A program made the position numbers and the translations under genes. Shown here piece by piece: positions 25,457 to 34,475 of a stretch of 64,000 nt of DNA (position 1 is the first letter of the stretch; every line of letters starts with the position of its first letter). A model generated the notes under the pieces. The model made no database searches and was not told the origin of the DNA. It was given only the letters and a program-made list of their open reading frames with translations. Origin of the DNA: Ulvibacter litoralis (GTDB lineage Bacteria; Bacteroidota; Bacteroidia; Flavobacteriales; Flavobacteriaceae); NCBI RefSeq assembly GCF_900102055.1, contig NZ_FNBA01000002.1, positions 124,001 to 188,000 of the forward strand, read 5' to 3'.

Positions 25457-28400
25457 ATGAATTTAAAAGCTAAGTCGGCATTAATAGCGATACTATTTAT
25501 TTGTATCACTTCTTTTGCCCAAGAAAACTTAACAGTGACAGGGCAGGTGGTCTCTACTACCGATTCAATGCCTCTGCCTGGAGTTAATGTCATTGTTGCA
25601 GGAACAAGTAACGGAGCAACTACTGATTTTGATGGTAATTATGAAATCACTGTAAGCAAGGGTGATGTTATTCAATATTCTTACATCGGGTTTGTAACGC
25701 AACTTATTCCTGTTGAAGACAAAACAATAATTAATGTGTCCTTGGTGGAAGATGCCAATGCATTAGACGAGGTTGTTGTTGTTGGTTATGGTACACGGAA
25801 AAAGAGTCATGTAACGGGTTCAATTGCAAAAGTTGGAGGAGAAGATGTAGCGGCGATTCAGGCAACACGTGTGGATGAAGCATTAGCTGGTAAATTAGCA
25901 GGTGTTTTAATTCAAAATCAAAATGGATCACCAGGAGCAGATCCTAAGATTCAAATAAGAGCTGCTTCTTCCATTAATGGAAATTCTAATCCGCTGATTG
26001 TGGTAGATGGGTATCCAATTTCGGGAAGTTTAGCTACTGTTAATCCTAACGATATTCAGAGTGTAGAAGTTTTGAAAGATGCTGCTTCAGCTGCTATTTA
26101 TGGTTCTAGAGGAGCAAATGGAGTAATTTTAGTTACTACCAAAAAAGGAAAAAGTGGTAAGCCAAGTTTTAGTTATAATACGTATGCGAGTGTTTCAAAC
26201 AAGTACAAAAGTGGTACTATAAATATGACAGCTGGCGAATGGGCAAACACATTAGAAGCCGGTATTGCTAGTGGGAGATATGATGTTTCAGAATTAGACC
26301 CAGCCTTTGTAAATTATAAAATAAACGCGTATAGAGATGCGCCTGATGTTTGGGCTGTAGAAGATTGGCTTTACGGGAGTGGTTATAGTACAAATCATGA
26401 CTTTAGCTATAGTGGTGGTTCGGATGATTCAAACTATTTTGCTTCAGTTGGTTATCAAAATACAGATGGTATTGTGAGAACTGAAGGATACGAAAGACTA
26501 AATGCGCGCTTAAATGTAGATACTGAACTAGGAGACAAATTTAAAACAGGAATAAGTTTTAATGGATTCGTAGCAGATAGACAAATTTTAGGACACGATC
26601 AGAGAGATCTTTTAAGAGCATATAATGTAAGTCCTATTTATCATACAGAAGCGTCTATTGCGTTTGTACAACAATTAGATCAACAAGCACAGGCTTTAGG
26701 GCTTGATCCATTTGATGATGGGTACAGAGGAGGTGATGCACCTTTTAATAATAGTATCTATACATTACAACCTGGCGATACAGCGCAAGATTGGCATTAT
26801 GGTAGAAGTGGTAATGGTATTGGAGGAACTGGAGATGCAGGTCCTGCAACCAAACTTGACAATACAGAAAGATATCAGAAAACTTTTTTCGGTAATGTAT
26901 CTACCTATTTACAATACACTATTATGGATGGCTTAAATATTAAAGCTGTTTTAGGAGCTGATGTAAGAGATACTAAAGATTACTTCTGGAGAGGACTTGA
27001 GTTTGATTCTAGAGCACGTGGTAATCAAACGGCCTTAGATGAGACGAACGTAAAACAAACCTCTACTCTGAGCGAAACTACATTGAATTATGCAAAAGAA
27101 ATTGGCAAGCATAGTGTGTCTGCCGTGGCTGGAGCTGAATTTCAAAAAATCTATTTTAAAGGCACCTCAACTAATGGTACAAACGTTCCATATAGCGACA
27201 TTGTAAATTATAACCTCTTAGAGCCTGAAGATATTATTGTTACTGAAAGAGACGAAACTATTACAAGATGGAGTATGTTTGGAAGAGTAAATTATGCTTT
27301 TGATGATCGTTATTTAGTGTCGGCATCGATACGAAGAGATGGAGATTCTCGTTTTGGATCTAATGAAAGATATGCGGTATTCCCAGCAATTTCTTTGGGA
27401 TGGAATGTGCATAACGAATCTTTTTATAATATAGAATTCATAAGTTTATTAAAACCAAGATTTAGTACGGGTTCTTTAGGATCTACTTCCGATTTAGGAG
27501 CATACAACTCATTAAGTCTTTTAAATCCTCAGCCAACGATATTAGGAACTGGTTTCCTTATTCCTGATGATATCGCAAACTCAGATTTAACATGGCAAAC
27601 CAATACAGAAACGAATTACGGAATTGATTTAGGTTTTGTAAACAACAGATTTAGATTTAGCGCAGATTATTATACGTCTGACATTGAAGATATCTTAATT
27701 AATCTAAGTGTTTCTGAAGTTTTCGGTGTTCCTTCTATTAGAGTGAATGCGGGAGATGTAAGAAGTTCTGGTTTGGAACTTGAATTAAGTGCAGCTATTA
27801 TTCGAAATGAGAATTTTAAATGGGATTTCGGAGGTAACTTATCTACAGTAAAAACAGAAATAACAGATTTAGGTGGATTAGATGAATTACCTCAATCAAT
27901 TTACGGACAAAGTGGTAGAGGTCCTGTGTTTAGAAATTATGTAGGAGGAGAGATTGGTGAAATGTGGGGATTAGAAACGATTGGACAAGTTGAAGATAAT
28001 TTCATTGAAGACCCAACGAGAGCAATAGGGCTTAACAGCTCAGCTTTTTATGTAAAAGATCAAAATGGTGATGGAGTAATTGATAAAACAAGAACTGTTG
28101 AAGAGGGTGGAGATTTAGTGAAAATAGGACAAAACACACCTGACTTTTATTATGGTTTCAATAGTTCTATAAGCTATAAATCTTTTGATGTGGCATTCCA
28201 AGTTCAAGGAGCTCAAGGAGGCGACGTTTGGAATGTGGATCCTATTTACTATAATTCAGAATTTGGTGGAAGATTACGTGATAGCTTTGACGCCGATAAC
28301 GATGGTATAGCTGATCATAATGGACAGTACTATTTAGATTCAAACAATCAATTAGATGCGCAGCTTCAAGATGCGTCATTCTTAGCCTTGAGAAACTTGA

Positions 28401-28636
28401 CGATAGGGTATACGCTTCAATCAGATTTAGTTAGTAGAGTAGGAATAAGTTCAGCAAGGGTTTATTTAGCATCCACTAATTTATTTTACATATGGGGAGA
28501 TGATTATACATCATTTAATCCAGAGGGTGTAGATACTTCTCAATCTAATTACTTAGGGCCTACTACTTATGGGGTTCAAATAGGAGCAAGTCCTATTGTT
28601 AGAAGCTTTACGTTCGGTTTTAATGTTAATTTTTAA
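25457..28636 (+). CDS. SusC-like TonB-dependent outer membrane transporter
   Basis: 1059 residues. Signal peptide ending at ITSFAQ, then a carboxypeptidase-D-like N-terminal domain (TVTGQVVSTTDSMPLPGVNV), the TonB box region ANALDEVVVVGYGTRKK (about 103-119), the plug (VDEALAGKLAGVLIQNQNG) and a 22-strand barrel ending in FTFGFNVNF. SusC proteins import oligosaccharides across the outer membrane with a SusD lid. Context points to alginate oligomers. It follows a leader of about 200 nt with operators, a hairpin and the GGAGGG element. Confidence 0.96.
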   Translation: MNLKAKSALIAILFICITSFAQENLTVTGQVVSTTDSMPLPGVNVIVAGTSNGATTDFDGNYEITVSKGDVIQYSYIGFVTQLIPVEDKTIINVSLVEDANALDEVVVVGYGTRKKSHVTGSIAKVGGEDVAAIQATRVDEALAGKLAGVLIQNQNGSPGADPKIQIRAASSINGNSNPLIVVDGYPISGSLATVNPNDIQSVEVLKDAASAAIYGSRGANGVILVTTKKGKSGKPSFSYNTYASVSNKYKSGTINMTAGEWANTLEAGIASGRYDVSELDPAFVNYKINAYRDAPDVWAVEDWLYGSGYSTNHDFSYSGGSDDSNYFASVGYQNTDGIVRTEGYERLNARLNVDTELGDKFKTGISFNGFVADRQILGHDQRDLLRAYNVSPIYHTEASIAFVQQLDQQAQALGLDPFDDGYRGGDAPFNNSIYTLQPGDTAQDWHYGRSGNGIGGTGDAGPATKLDNTERYQKTFFGNVSTYLQYTIMDGLNIKAVLGADVRDTKDYFWRGLEFDSRARGNQTALDETNVKQTSTLSETTLNYAKEIGKHSVSAVAGAEFQKIYFKGTSTNGTNVPYSDIVNYNLLEPEDIIVTERDETITRWSMFGRVNYAFDDRYLVSASIRRDGDSRFGSNERYAVFPAISLGWNVHNESFYNIEFISLLKPRFSTGSLGSTSDLGAYNSLSLLNPQPTILGTGFLIPDDIANSDLTWQTNTETNYGIDLGFVNNRFRFSADYYTSDIEDILINLSVSEVFGVPSIRVNAGDVRSSGLELELSAAIIRNENFKWDFGGNLSTVKTEITDLGGLDELPQSIYGQSGRGPVFRNYVGGEIGEMWGLETIGQVEDNFIEDPTRAIGLNSSAFYVKDQNGDGVIDKTRTVEEGGDLVKIGQNTPDFYYGFNSSISYKSFDVAFQVQGAQGGDVWNVDPIYYNSEFGGRLRDSFDADNDGIADHNGQYYLDSNNQLDAQLQDASFLALRNLTIGYTLQSDLVSRVGISSARVYLASTNLFYIWGDDYTSFNPEGVDTSQSNYLGPTTYGVQIGASPIVRSFTFGFNVNF

Positions 28637-28647
28637 TTAAAGGAAAG

Positions 28648-29967
28648 ATGAAAAAAGTATATATATTATTATTAGGAGCAATATTAGTAACCGCATCTTG
28701 TAGTACAGATTTAGATGAAGTTCCGCCAAATATTGCAAGTTCAGATTCTTTAACAGATTTTGAAGGAGTTTTAAATGCTGCTTATTACTATCAACTTGGC
28801 GCTGTTACACCTATGGCAGTAATGGGAGATTTTAGAGCAGATAATGCTTTAATGTTAGAGTCTCCATACACTGAATATGATCTTTATGGTCCTGGTTTAA
28901 CAGCAATGGAAGATCAGTTTTTTGGACCTTTTTATACAGCTTTATACAGATCAATATTAAGTACAAATAACGTAATTGAGAATTCAGAAGACCCTGTTCA
29001 AATTGGGGAGGCTAAATTTTTAAGAGCATTGTCTTATTTTAAATTAGTACAAGCTTTTGGAGATGTTACAGTAATTTTGACATCACCAGATATAGGTGAT
29101 ATTCCTACCTTCGATTTGAAGAGAAAACCAGTTAATGAAGTTTACAATAATGTAATCATTCCAGATTTACAAGACGCAATGAGTCTTTTAGATAATACAA
29201 GTGTAAACGGTAGAGCGTCAAGACTTGCTGCACAGGCTTTATTAGGTAAAGTATATGTGCACATGGGGAATTTTGCAAATGCTGCGACACAATTTCAAAC
29301 TTTTTTAAATAGTGCTGGAACAGCTGGAATTAGTTTAGAAACAGAGTATGCTGATGTTTTTGACTTAGCAAATATTGAGAATTCAGAAATAATTTACGCA
29401 ACTCAAATTTCTAGTTCAGTAATAGATGAGTATGGTTTTTCAGAATTTTGGGAATGGTACTTAGGACAAGATTCAAAGTCACCTGCACCATTAGATCCGG
29501 ATTTAATTAGTGCTTACGATGCTAGCCCTGGAGATTTAAGAAGAGCAGTAAATATTGATGAAACTGCTTTAAGATCTCCAAAATATCCACAATCTGGAGG
29601 ACCAGATCATGATTGGATAGAATTGCGATTAGCAGATGTAATTTTATTATATGCAGAAGCATTAAATGAGAATGGTTCTCCTGCAACAACAGTACTTCCT
29701 TTGTTAGATGATATTAGAGAGAGAGCAGGATTAGATGTATTAGATCCTACTATTATTAATACACAAACTTTAGTGAGAAAGGCAATACAAGATGAAAGAA
29801 GATTGGAGTTGGCTTTTGAAGGACATAGATGGTTTGATTTGGTAAGAACAGGAACTGTTGATTCTGAAATGGGGCAAACGATAAACCCTAATTATTATGT
29901 ATTCCCAATTCCAATTTCAGAGGTTCTTGTGAGTAATGGAGTTATTACTCAGAATCCTGGTTACTAA
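28648..29967 (+). CDS. SusD/RagB-like glycan-binding lipoprotein
   Basis: 439 residues. Lipoprotein signal with Cys in LVTASCSTDLDE. The SusD fold shows helical TPR-like parts (GEAKFLRALSYFKLVQAFGD near 126-146, RLAAQALLGKVYVHMG near 190) and the typical C-terminal signature DERRLELAFEGHRWFDLVRT (about 378). It caps the SusC barrel on the cell surface and captures alginate oligomers. It is 11 bp after susC. Confidence 0.95.
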   Translation: MKKVYILLLGAILVTASCSTDLDEVPPNIASSDSLTDFEGVLNAAYYYQLGAVTPMAVMGDFRADNALMLESPYTEYDLYGPGLTAMEDQFFGPFYTALYRSILSTNNVIENSEDPVQIGEAKFLRALSYFKLVQAFGDVTVILTSPDIGDIPTFDLKRKPVNEVYNNVIIPDLQDAMSLLDNTSVNGRASRLAAQALLGKVYVHMGNFANAATQFQTFLNSAGTAGISLETEYADVFDLANIENSEIIYATQISSSVIDEYGFSEFWEWYLGQDSKSPAPLDPDLISAYDASPGDLRRAVNIDETALRSPKYPQSGGPDHDWIELRLADVILLYAEALNENGSPATTVLPLLDDIRERAGLDVLDPTIINTQTLVRKAIQDERRLELAFEGHRWFDLVRTGTVDSEMGQTINPNYYVFPIPISEVLVSNGVITQNPGY

Positions 29968-30348
29968 TTTATTGTGTCTCATAACACTTTAGTAATGATT
30001 CTTGTGAACATACAAATGAAACAACGAAACTGTTTCAACTCTAAATAAAAGATTAAGGAGAAGAGACAAGAGGTGATTTGTTTAACTTATATAAAATTAA
30101 AATAGCATTTTTCAAAAAGACTGAAACTTATACGTAAAAAACTAAAACTCATACATTGTTTGTGTTTGTTTCAGTCTTAAGTTGAAAGTGTTTAATATAA
30201 GTAGAGTTTAAAGGTTAAAAAGGTACATATTGATAGTTTATTGAAAAAGTGAGAATATGTAAAGCTCCTTTTTTTCTGAAAGAGTTTGATAAAACTCTCT
30301 TTAAAGTTTCCTTTTTAAAAGATATGAGTTAATTTAGCACGATGTAAA
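29968..30348. other. Noncoding gap between susD and the gntR operator
   Basis: No gene seen. It holds an 11-bp inverted repeat, AAGACTGAAAC (30117-30127) and GTTTCAGTCTT (30168-30178), around a 40-nt loop, which may end the susCD transcript. A weak promoter for gntR (TAATTTAG, 30330-30337) lies at its right end. Confidence 0.45.
30117..30178. terminator. Inverted repeat, possible susCD terminator
   Basis: Perfect 11-bp arms as given for the gap, with a long A-rich loop and no strong T run. It could be a terminator or an mRNA 3'-end stabilising stem. Confidence 0.4.
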
Positions 30349-30360
30349 CTGGTTAACCAA
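30349..30360. promoter_or_regulatory. Single GntR-type operator before the regulator gene
   Basis: CTGGTTAACCAA matches TTGGTWWACCAA at 11 of 12 positions and ends 10 bp before the ATG at 30371. It lies 11 bp downstream of a possible -7 element (TAATTTAG at 30330). This suggests autoregulation. Confidence 0.7.
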
Positions 30361-30370
30361 TTATTAGCTT

Positions 30371-31072
30371 ATGAAATTAGACATGCGGACAAAGACTGAA
30401 AATTTTAGCGTTCAACAACATATTATAGCTAGCATACGGGATTTAATTAATTTAAAAAACCTTGAACCTGGCGATAAACTTCCGTCTGAACGTATGCTTT
30501 CTGAAAAATTTGAAGTCTCAAGAGGAAATGTTAGAGAAGCCATTCAAAAGCTAGAATTTTATGGTTTATTAGAGTCAATTCCGCAAAGTGGAACATTTGT
30601 AGCAAATATAGGAGTGATTGCTATGAATGGTATGATTGAAGATATTCTAGGGTTAGAAGATCCCGATTTTAAATCATTAGTTGAAACTAGAATATTATTA
30701 GAGCTTAAAACAGTTCGTTTGGCAGCTTTAAGAAGATCTCCTGATGACCTTGAAAAGATGAGAACAACCTTAGACGCCTATAATAAAAAAGTGTTGAATG
30801 GTGAAGATGCAGTACAGGAAGACTTGTTGTTTCACTTAGCGATAGCAAAAGCAAGTGGAAATAGTAGTATGAATACATTTATGCTAACCATCACGCCAGA
30901 AATTATCACAAATTTTGAAAAATATCATGTCTGTGATAAAACTTTAGATCAGAAGGTCATTAAAGAACACGAAGAAATATTTAATGCAATTAAAGATCAA
31001 AACCCACAGTTGGCAAAACAAAAAATGAAAGAACATTTTAGTGAATTGTATAAATATTGTTACAACGTTTAA
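30371..31072 (+). CDS. GntR family (FadR/FCD subfamily) regulator of the alginate locus
   Basis: 233 residues. N-terminal winged helix: LEPGDKLPSERMLSEKFEVS and RGNVREAIQKLEFYGLLES (about 32-75). The C-terminal FCD ligand domain (about 95-225) has VETRILLELKTVRLAAL, LLFHLAIAKASGN and VIKEHEEIFNAI, which carry the Asp/His metal-type positions of the family. Established: AusR of Zobellia galactanivorans is a GntR repressor of an alginate operon. Inference: this is its counterpart, binding TTGGTWWACCAA and released by a catabolic product such as KDG. Confidence 0.9.
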   Translation: MKLDMRTKTENFSVQQHIIASIRDLINLKNLEPGDKLPSERMLSEKFEVSRGNVREAIQKLEFYGLLESIPQSGTFVANIGVIAMNGMIEDILGLEDPDFKSLVETRILLELKTVRLAALRRSPDDLEKMRTTLDAYNKKVLNGEDAVQEDLLFHLAIAKASGNSSMNTFMLTITPEIITNFEKYHVCDKTLDQKVIKEHEEIFNAIKDQNPQLAKQKMKEHFSELYKYCYNV

Positions 31073-31131
31073 TAAAAATAAATACTAAATAAAGTGCACA
31101 ATTTATTTAGTAAATCAATCAAAATTTAAAA

Positions 31132-31176
31132 TTTGGAGGGAGAGTAATTATGTTTAAAACATACTACTCACCATAA
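31132..31176 (+). promoter_or_regulatory. Leader element with GGAGGG and hairpin, copy 2 (MFS)
   Basis: TTTGGAGGG (31132-31140), then ATG 9 nt later opening an 8-codon reading frame that ends at 31176. TATGTT (31149-31154) pairs with AACATA (31158-31163). It matches the susC leader element in order, spacing and most bases. Confidence 0.6.
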
Positions 31177-31180
31177 ATAA

Positions 31181-31217
31181 ATCAGTATTTCCAACACTGA
31201 TAGTAAAGGGAACTATC
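31181..31217 (+). promoter_or_regulatory. Two overlapping alternative hairpins in the MFS leader
   Basis: ATCAGT (31181-31186) can pair with ACTGAT (31196-31201), while GATAGT (31199-31204) can pair with ACTATC (31212-31217). The two stems share the bases GAT at 31199-31201, so they exclude each other. Confidence 0.45.
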
Positions 31218-31249
31218 AAATTGTTTTCTTTTAAATAGTAAAAAAACAT

Positions 31250-32524
31250 ATGAAAGTAAAAGGACTTAGATGGTGGGTAATTGCGTTAATTTGTCTAGCG
31301 ACTGTAATCAATTATATTGATCGAACTGCATTTGGAGTAATGTGGCCAGAAATGGGAAAAGACTTAGGAATGGACGAGTCTGACTATGCAATTATGCTGA
31401 ATGTCTTCATGATTACCTATGCAGCCGGAAAGTTCCTTTCAGGCAAATTATACGATATTATAGGAACTCGTTTTGGGTTTGTAGTTTCAATTGTTGTCTG
31501 GTCTGTGGCTTCTATATTCCATGCATTCTCAAGAGGCTTATTATCATTAACCTTTTTTAGAGCACTTCTTGGTTTAGGAGAAGCAGGTAATTGGCCTGGA
31601 GCAGTGAAGAGTAATGGTGAATGGTTTCCAGTTAAACAACGGGCAATCGCCCAAGGTATTTTTAACGCTGGGGCTTCTTTAGGAAGTGTTATTGCTCCTG
31701 TATTAATTGCCTATTTATATGGTCACTTTGGATGGAGAACAACTTATATTATCATTGGAGCAGTTGGTATTCTTTGGGTAATTCCTTGGTTATTTATCAA
31801 CAAAGCAAAACCAGAAAAGCATCCTTGGATTACTGAAAAAGAACGAAATGTAATTCTATCTAGTCGTATTAGCAAAGAAGATGATACTAAAAAAGTCAAA
31901 GGACTTAGTGTATTTAAAATTTTAAGTTTTAAAGAAGCATGGGGAGTTTTAGCATCACGATTTTTTATTGAACCAATTTGGTGGTTGTTTGTAGGTTGGA
32001 TGCCTTTATACCTTCATTCTAAATTTAACTTTAGTATCGCTGAAATTGGATCTACCATTTGGATCTCTTACTTAGGAGGTATGGCAGGAAGTCTTTTAGG
32101 AGGATGGTATTGCGGTAAATTAATGGAAACAAAATCGGTTGATATCGCACGTAAAATAACGATTGCAATTGGAGGGTCATTAATCTTTTTAGGATTATTA
32201 GGAATTATATTCCTAGTCAATGAAAACAATCCAATGACCTTTATTTATATAGTTGGAGTTGTACTTTTTGGATTTCAGTTCGCAATCGGAAACATTCAAA
32301 CAATTTCAAGCGATTTATTTAGAGGACCGTCAGTAGGAACTTTAGCAGGATTAGCTGGAAGTGTAGGAGCAGTTTCAGTAATTATAATGAACTGGTTAAT
32401 ACCAAAAATAACAATAAGTTCTTACACACCAGCATTCATAATAATAGCAGTATTAGCACCATTAGCTGTATTGTCAATTTTCGGATTGATTAGAAAAATA
32501 GAACCAGTTGAAAATAAAAAATAA
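31250..32524 (+). CDS. MFS transporter, ExuT-like (anion:cation symporter family), likely uronate importer
   Basis: 424 residues, 12 membrane segments. N-terminal signature RWWVIALICLATVINYIDRT, then GLGEAGNWPGAVKSNGEWFP (about 108-127) and GWRTTYIIIGAVGILWVIPW, all typical of hexuronate/glucarate carriers of the ACS family. It should move DEH or another monouronate across the inner membrane. It is 177 bp downstream of gntR behind a structured leader and 19 bp before the SDR gene. Confidence 0.9.
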   Translation: MKVKGLRWWVIALICLATVINYIDRTAFGVMWPEMGKDLGMDESDYAIMLNVFMITYAAGKFLSGKLYDIIGTRFGFVVSIVVWSVASIFHAFSRGLLSLTFFRALLGLGEAGNWPGAVKSNGEWFPVKQRAIAQGIFNAGASLGSVIAPVLIAYLYGHFGWRTTYIIIGAVGILWVIPWLFINKAKPEKHPWITEKERNVILSSRISKEDDTKKVKGLSVFKILSFKEAWGVLASRFFIEPIWWLFVGWMPLYLHSKFNFSIAEIGSTIWISYLGGMAGSLLGGWYCGKLMETKSVDIARKITIAIGGSLIFLGLLGIIFLVNENNPMTFIYIVGVVLFGFQFAIGNIQTISSDLFRGPSVGTLAGLAGSVGAVSVIIMNWLIPKITISSYTPAFIIIAVLAPLAVLSIFGLIRKIEPVENKK

Positions 32525-32543
32525 AAGATAAAAATTGAATAAG

Positions 32544-33308
32544 ATGAGTAAACAAACAGGAAGAGTAGCGGTAATTACAGGAGCAACAGGAGGTATAGGT
32601 TTCGAAGTAGCTAAAAGATTAGGTACTGATGGATATACTGTAGTTTTAAACGGTATTGAAGACTCTAAAGGAGCTGAAAGAATAAAAGAACTTACCGATC
32701 TTGGTATTTCTGCTGAATACTATGGTTTTGATGTTACTAAAGAAGAGGAAGTAACAGCAAACATTCAAAAAATTGGAGAAAAACACGGTAAAATCGATGT
32801 ACTGGTTAACAACGCTGGTGGTTTAGGTGGAAGATCTAGATTTGAAGAAATGACAACCGATTTTTACAGATCTGTAATGGCATTAAATCTTGATTCAGTC
32901 TTTTTTGCTTCTAGAGCAGCTATCCCTTTTCTAAAAAAAGGAGAAAGCACTTCTATTATTAATTTTACATCGAATGCAGCATGGACTGCAGGAGGACCTG
33001 GAGCTGGAATCTACGGAACATCTAAAGCAGGAGTTCATTCAATAACTCGCGCCTTAGCTAAAGATTTAGCGGAATACGGAATTAGAGTAAATGCAGTGTC
33101 TCCTGGTACTATCGATACTCCTTTTCACGCACAAATTAAAGCAACAAAACCAGAAGTATTCGCTTCTTGGGCAAATAATATTATGTTAGGAAGATTAGGA
33201 CAACCAGAAGATGTAGCAGGTGTTATTTCTTTCTTGGCTAGTAAAGATGCAGCTTTTATTACTGCTGAAACAATCCAAATTGGTGGTGGACAAGCGTTAG
33301 GAATTTAA
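32544..33308 (+). CDS. SDR oxidoreductase, likely DEH reductase
   Basis: 254 residues from ATG 32544 (an in-frame TTG is 9 bp upstream). Motifs: TGATGGIGFEVAKRLG (about 12-27), NNAGG (about 90), Ser in IINFTSNAAW and YGTSKAGVHS with the active Tyr and Lys (about 157-161), ending GGGQALGI. DEH reductases convert 4-deoxy-L-erythro-5-hexoseulose uronate to 2-keto-3-deoxygluconate, usually with NAD(P)H. Position between the uronate importer and kdgK supports this role. Confidence 0.86.
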   Translation: MSKQTGRVAVITGATGGIGFEVAKRLGTDGYTVVLNGIEDSKGAERIKELTDLGISAEYYGFDVTKEEEVTANIQKIGEKHGKIDVLVNNAGGLGGRSRFEEMTTDFYRSVMALNLDSVFFASRAAIPFLKKGESTSIINFTSNAAWTAGGPGAGIYGTSKAGVHSITRALAKDLAEYGIRVNAVSPGTIDTPFHAQIKATKPEVFASWANNIMLGRLGQPEDVAGVISFLASKDAAFITAETIQIGGGQALGI

Positions 33309-33322
33309 AAATGAAAGTTTAG

Positions 33323-33408
33323 AAAGCCAAATAGCTTTATATTAACACATTCTCTTTATCAATTAACTTAATCAGAATGAATGTTAAGCTCTAAAACTAT
33401 TTGGCTTT
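33323..33408. terminator. Long imperfect hairpin between the SDR and kdgK genes
   Basis: Outer arms AAAGCCAAATAG (33323-33334) and CTATTTGGCTTT (33397-33408) pair perfectly. Inside, TTAACA/TGTTAA and CATTCT/AGAATG can extend the stem. It is followed by TTTTG on +. Probably a terminator or processing site. Confidence 0.5.
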
Positions 33409-33442
33409 TGATTTAATAAAGAATAGTAATTAAATTCAAGAA

Positions 33443-34465
33443 ATGAATAAGATTGTAACATTTGGTGAAATTATGTTGAGGCTCTCTACAGAGCGTCATT
33501 TAAGATTTTCCCAAGCAAAAACATTTGCTGCTTCTTATGGTGGTGGAGAATTTAATGTAGCAGTTTCATTGGCTAATTATGGAATTCCAGTTGAATTCGT
33601 TACAAGATTACCAGAAAATGAAATTGGAGCCTGCGCATTAAAAGAGATGCGTAAATTTAATGTTGACTCTAAAAACGTAATTTATGGAGGAGACAGATTG
33701 GGGATCTATTATCTTGAAACGGGTGCTGGTACACGTGGAAGTAATGTAGTGTACGATAGAGCTAATAGTTCTATGGCAACAATTGAAAAAGGTTCTATAG
33801 ATTGGGAATCTGTTCTAAAAGATGCTACTTGGTTTCATTGGAGTGGTATCACACCTGCAATTTCAGAATCTGCCGCTCAAGAGTGCTTAGAAGCATTAAA
33901 AGTGGCTCATAAATTGGGAATCACAATTTCTTCCGATTTAAATTATAGATCTAAATTATGGCAATATGGTAAAGAACCAAAACAGGTAATGCCAGAGCTA
34001 TTGAAATATAGTAATATTATTTTAGGAGATATTGATACTGCGCTTTTCATGTTGGGAAAAGATAAAGTTTCTCCTAATTATCAAGACGAAAAATCATTGC
34101 CAGTTTTATACGATCAGATTTTTAAATCATGTCCTAATCTAAAAATAGTAGCGACAACACTAAGATATTCTGTAAGTGCTTCGCATCAACGCATTGGAGG
34201 AATATTATATGATGGAAAGGTGGTGTATAATGCAGATGTTAAAGAAGTAACTCCTGTTGTAGATAGAGTAGGAAGTGGAGACGCCTTCATGGGAGGATTA
34301 ATCTACGGATTGGTAAACGATGTAAACAACAAACAAAGAGCTCTAAATATTGCAGTCGCAGCTTGCTGCTTAAAACACACAATTTCAGGTGATTATAATT
34401 TAATTACACTGAATGAAATTGAAAAATTACTCAGTGGTGATTCTTCAGGAAAAGTTTCAAGATAA
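33443..34465 (+). CDS. kdgK: 2-keto-3-deoxygluconate kinase
   Basis: 340 residues, PfkB/ribokinase fold. Seen: TFGEIMLRLSTERHLRFSQA at the start, FNVAVSLANYG (about 35), and the ATP/anion-hole motif DRVGSGDAFMGGLIYG (about 273-288) with the catalytic Asp. It phosphorylates KDG to KDPG. It is 10 bp before the aldolase gene. No GntR operator is seen in its upstream region, which holds the long hairpin. Confidence 0.93.
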   Translation: MNKIVTFGEIMLRLSTERHLRFSQAKTFAASYGGGEFNVAVSLANYGIPVEFVTRLPENEIGACALKEMRKFNVDSKNVIYGGDRLGIYYLETGAGTRGSNVVYDRANSSMATIEKGSIDWESVLKDATWFHWSGITPAISESAAQECLEALKVAHKLGITISSDLNYRSKLWQYGKEPKQVMPELLKYSNIILGDIDTALFMLGKDKVSPNYQDEKSLPVLYDQIFKSCPNLKIVATTLRYSVSASHQRIGGILYDGKVVYNADVKEVTPVVDRVGSGDAFMGGLIYGLVNDVNNKQRALNIAVAACCLKHTISGDYNLITLNEIEKLLSGDSSGKVSR

Positions 34466-34475
34466 ATAAAATAGA

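Noticed and set aside
27010-27025. CACGTG-containing string as a parS site
   Set aside because: Only the core is present, inside susC, without the flanking symmetry of parS; the same holds for similar strings near 25865 and 33730.
34306-34317. TTGGTAAACGAT as a further GntR operator
   Set aside because: It lies inside the kdgK coding sequence and lacks the second half-site.
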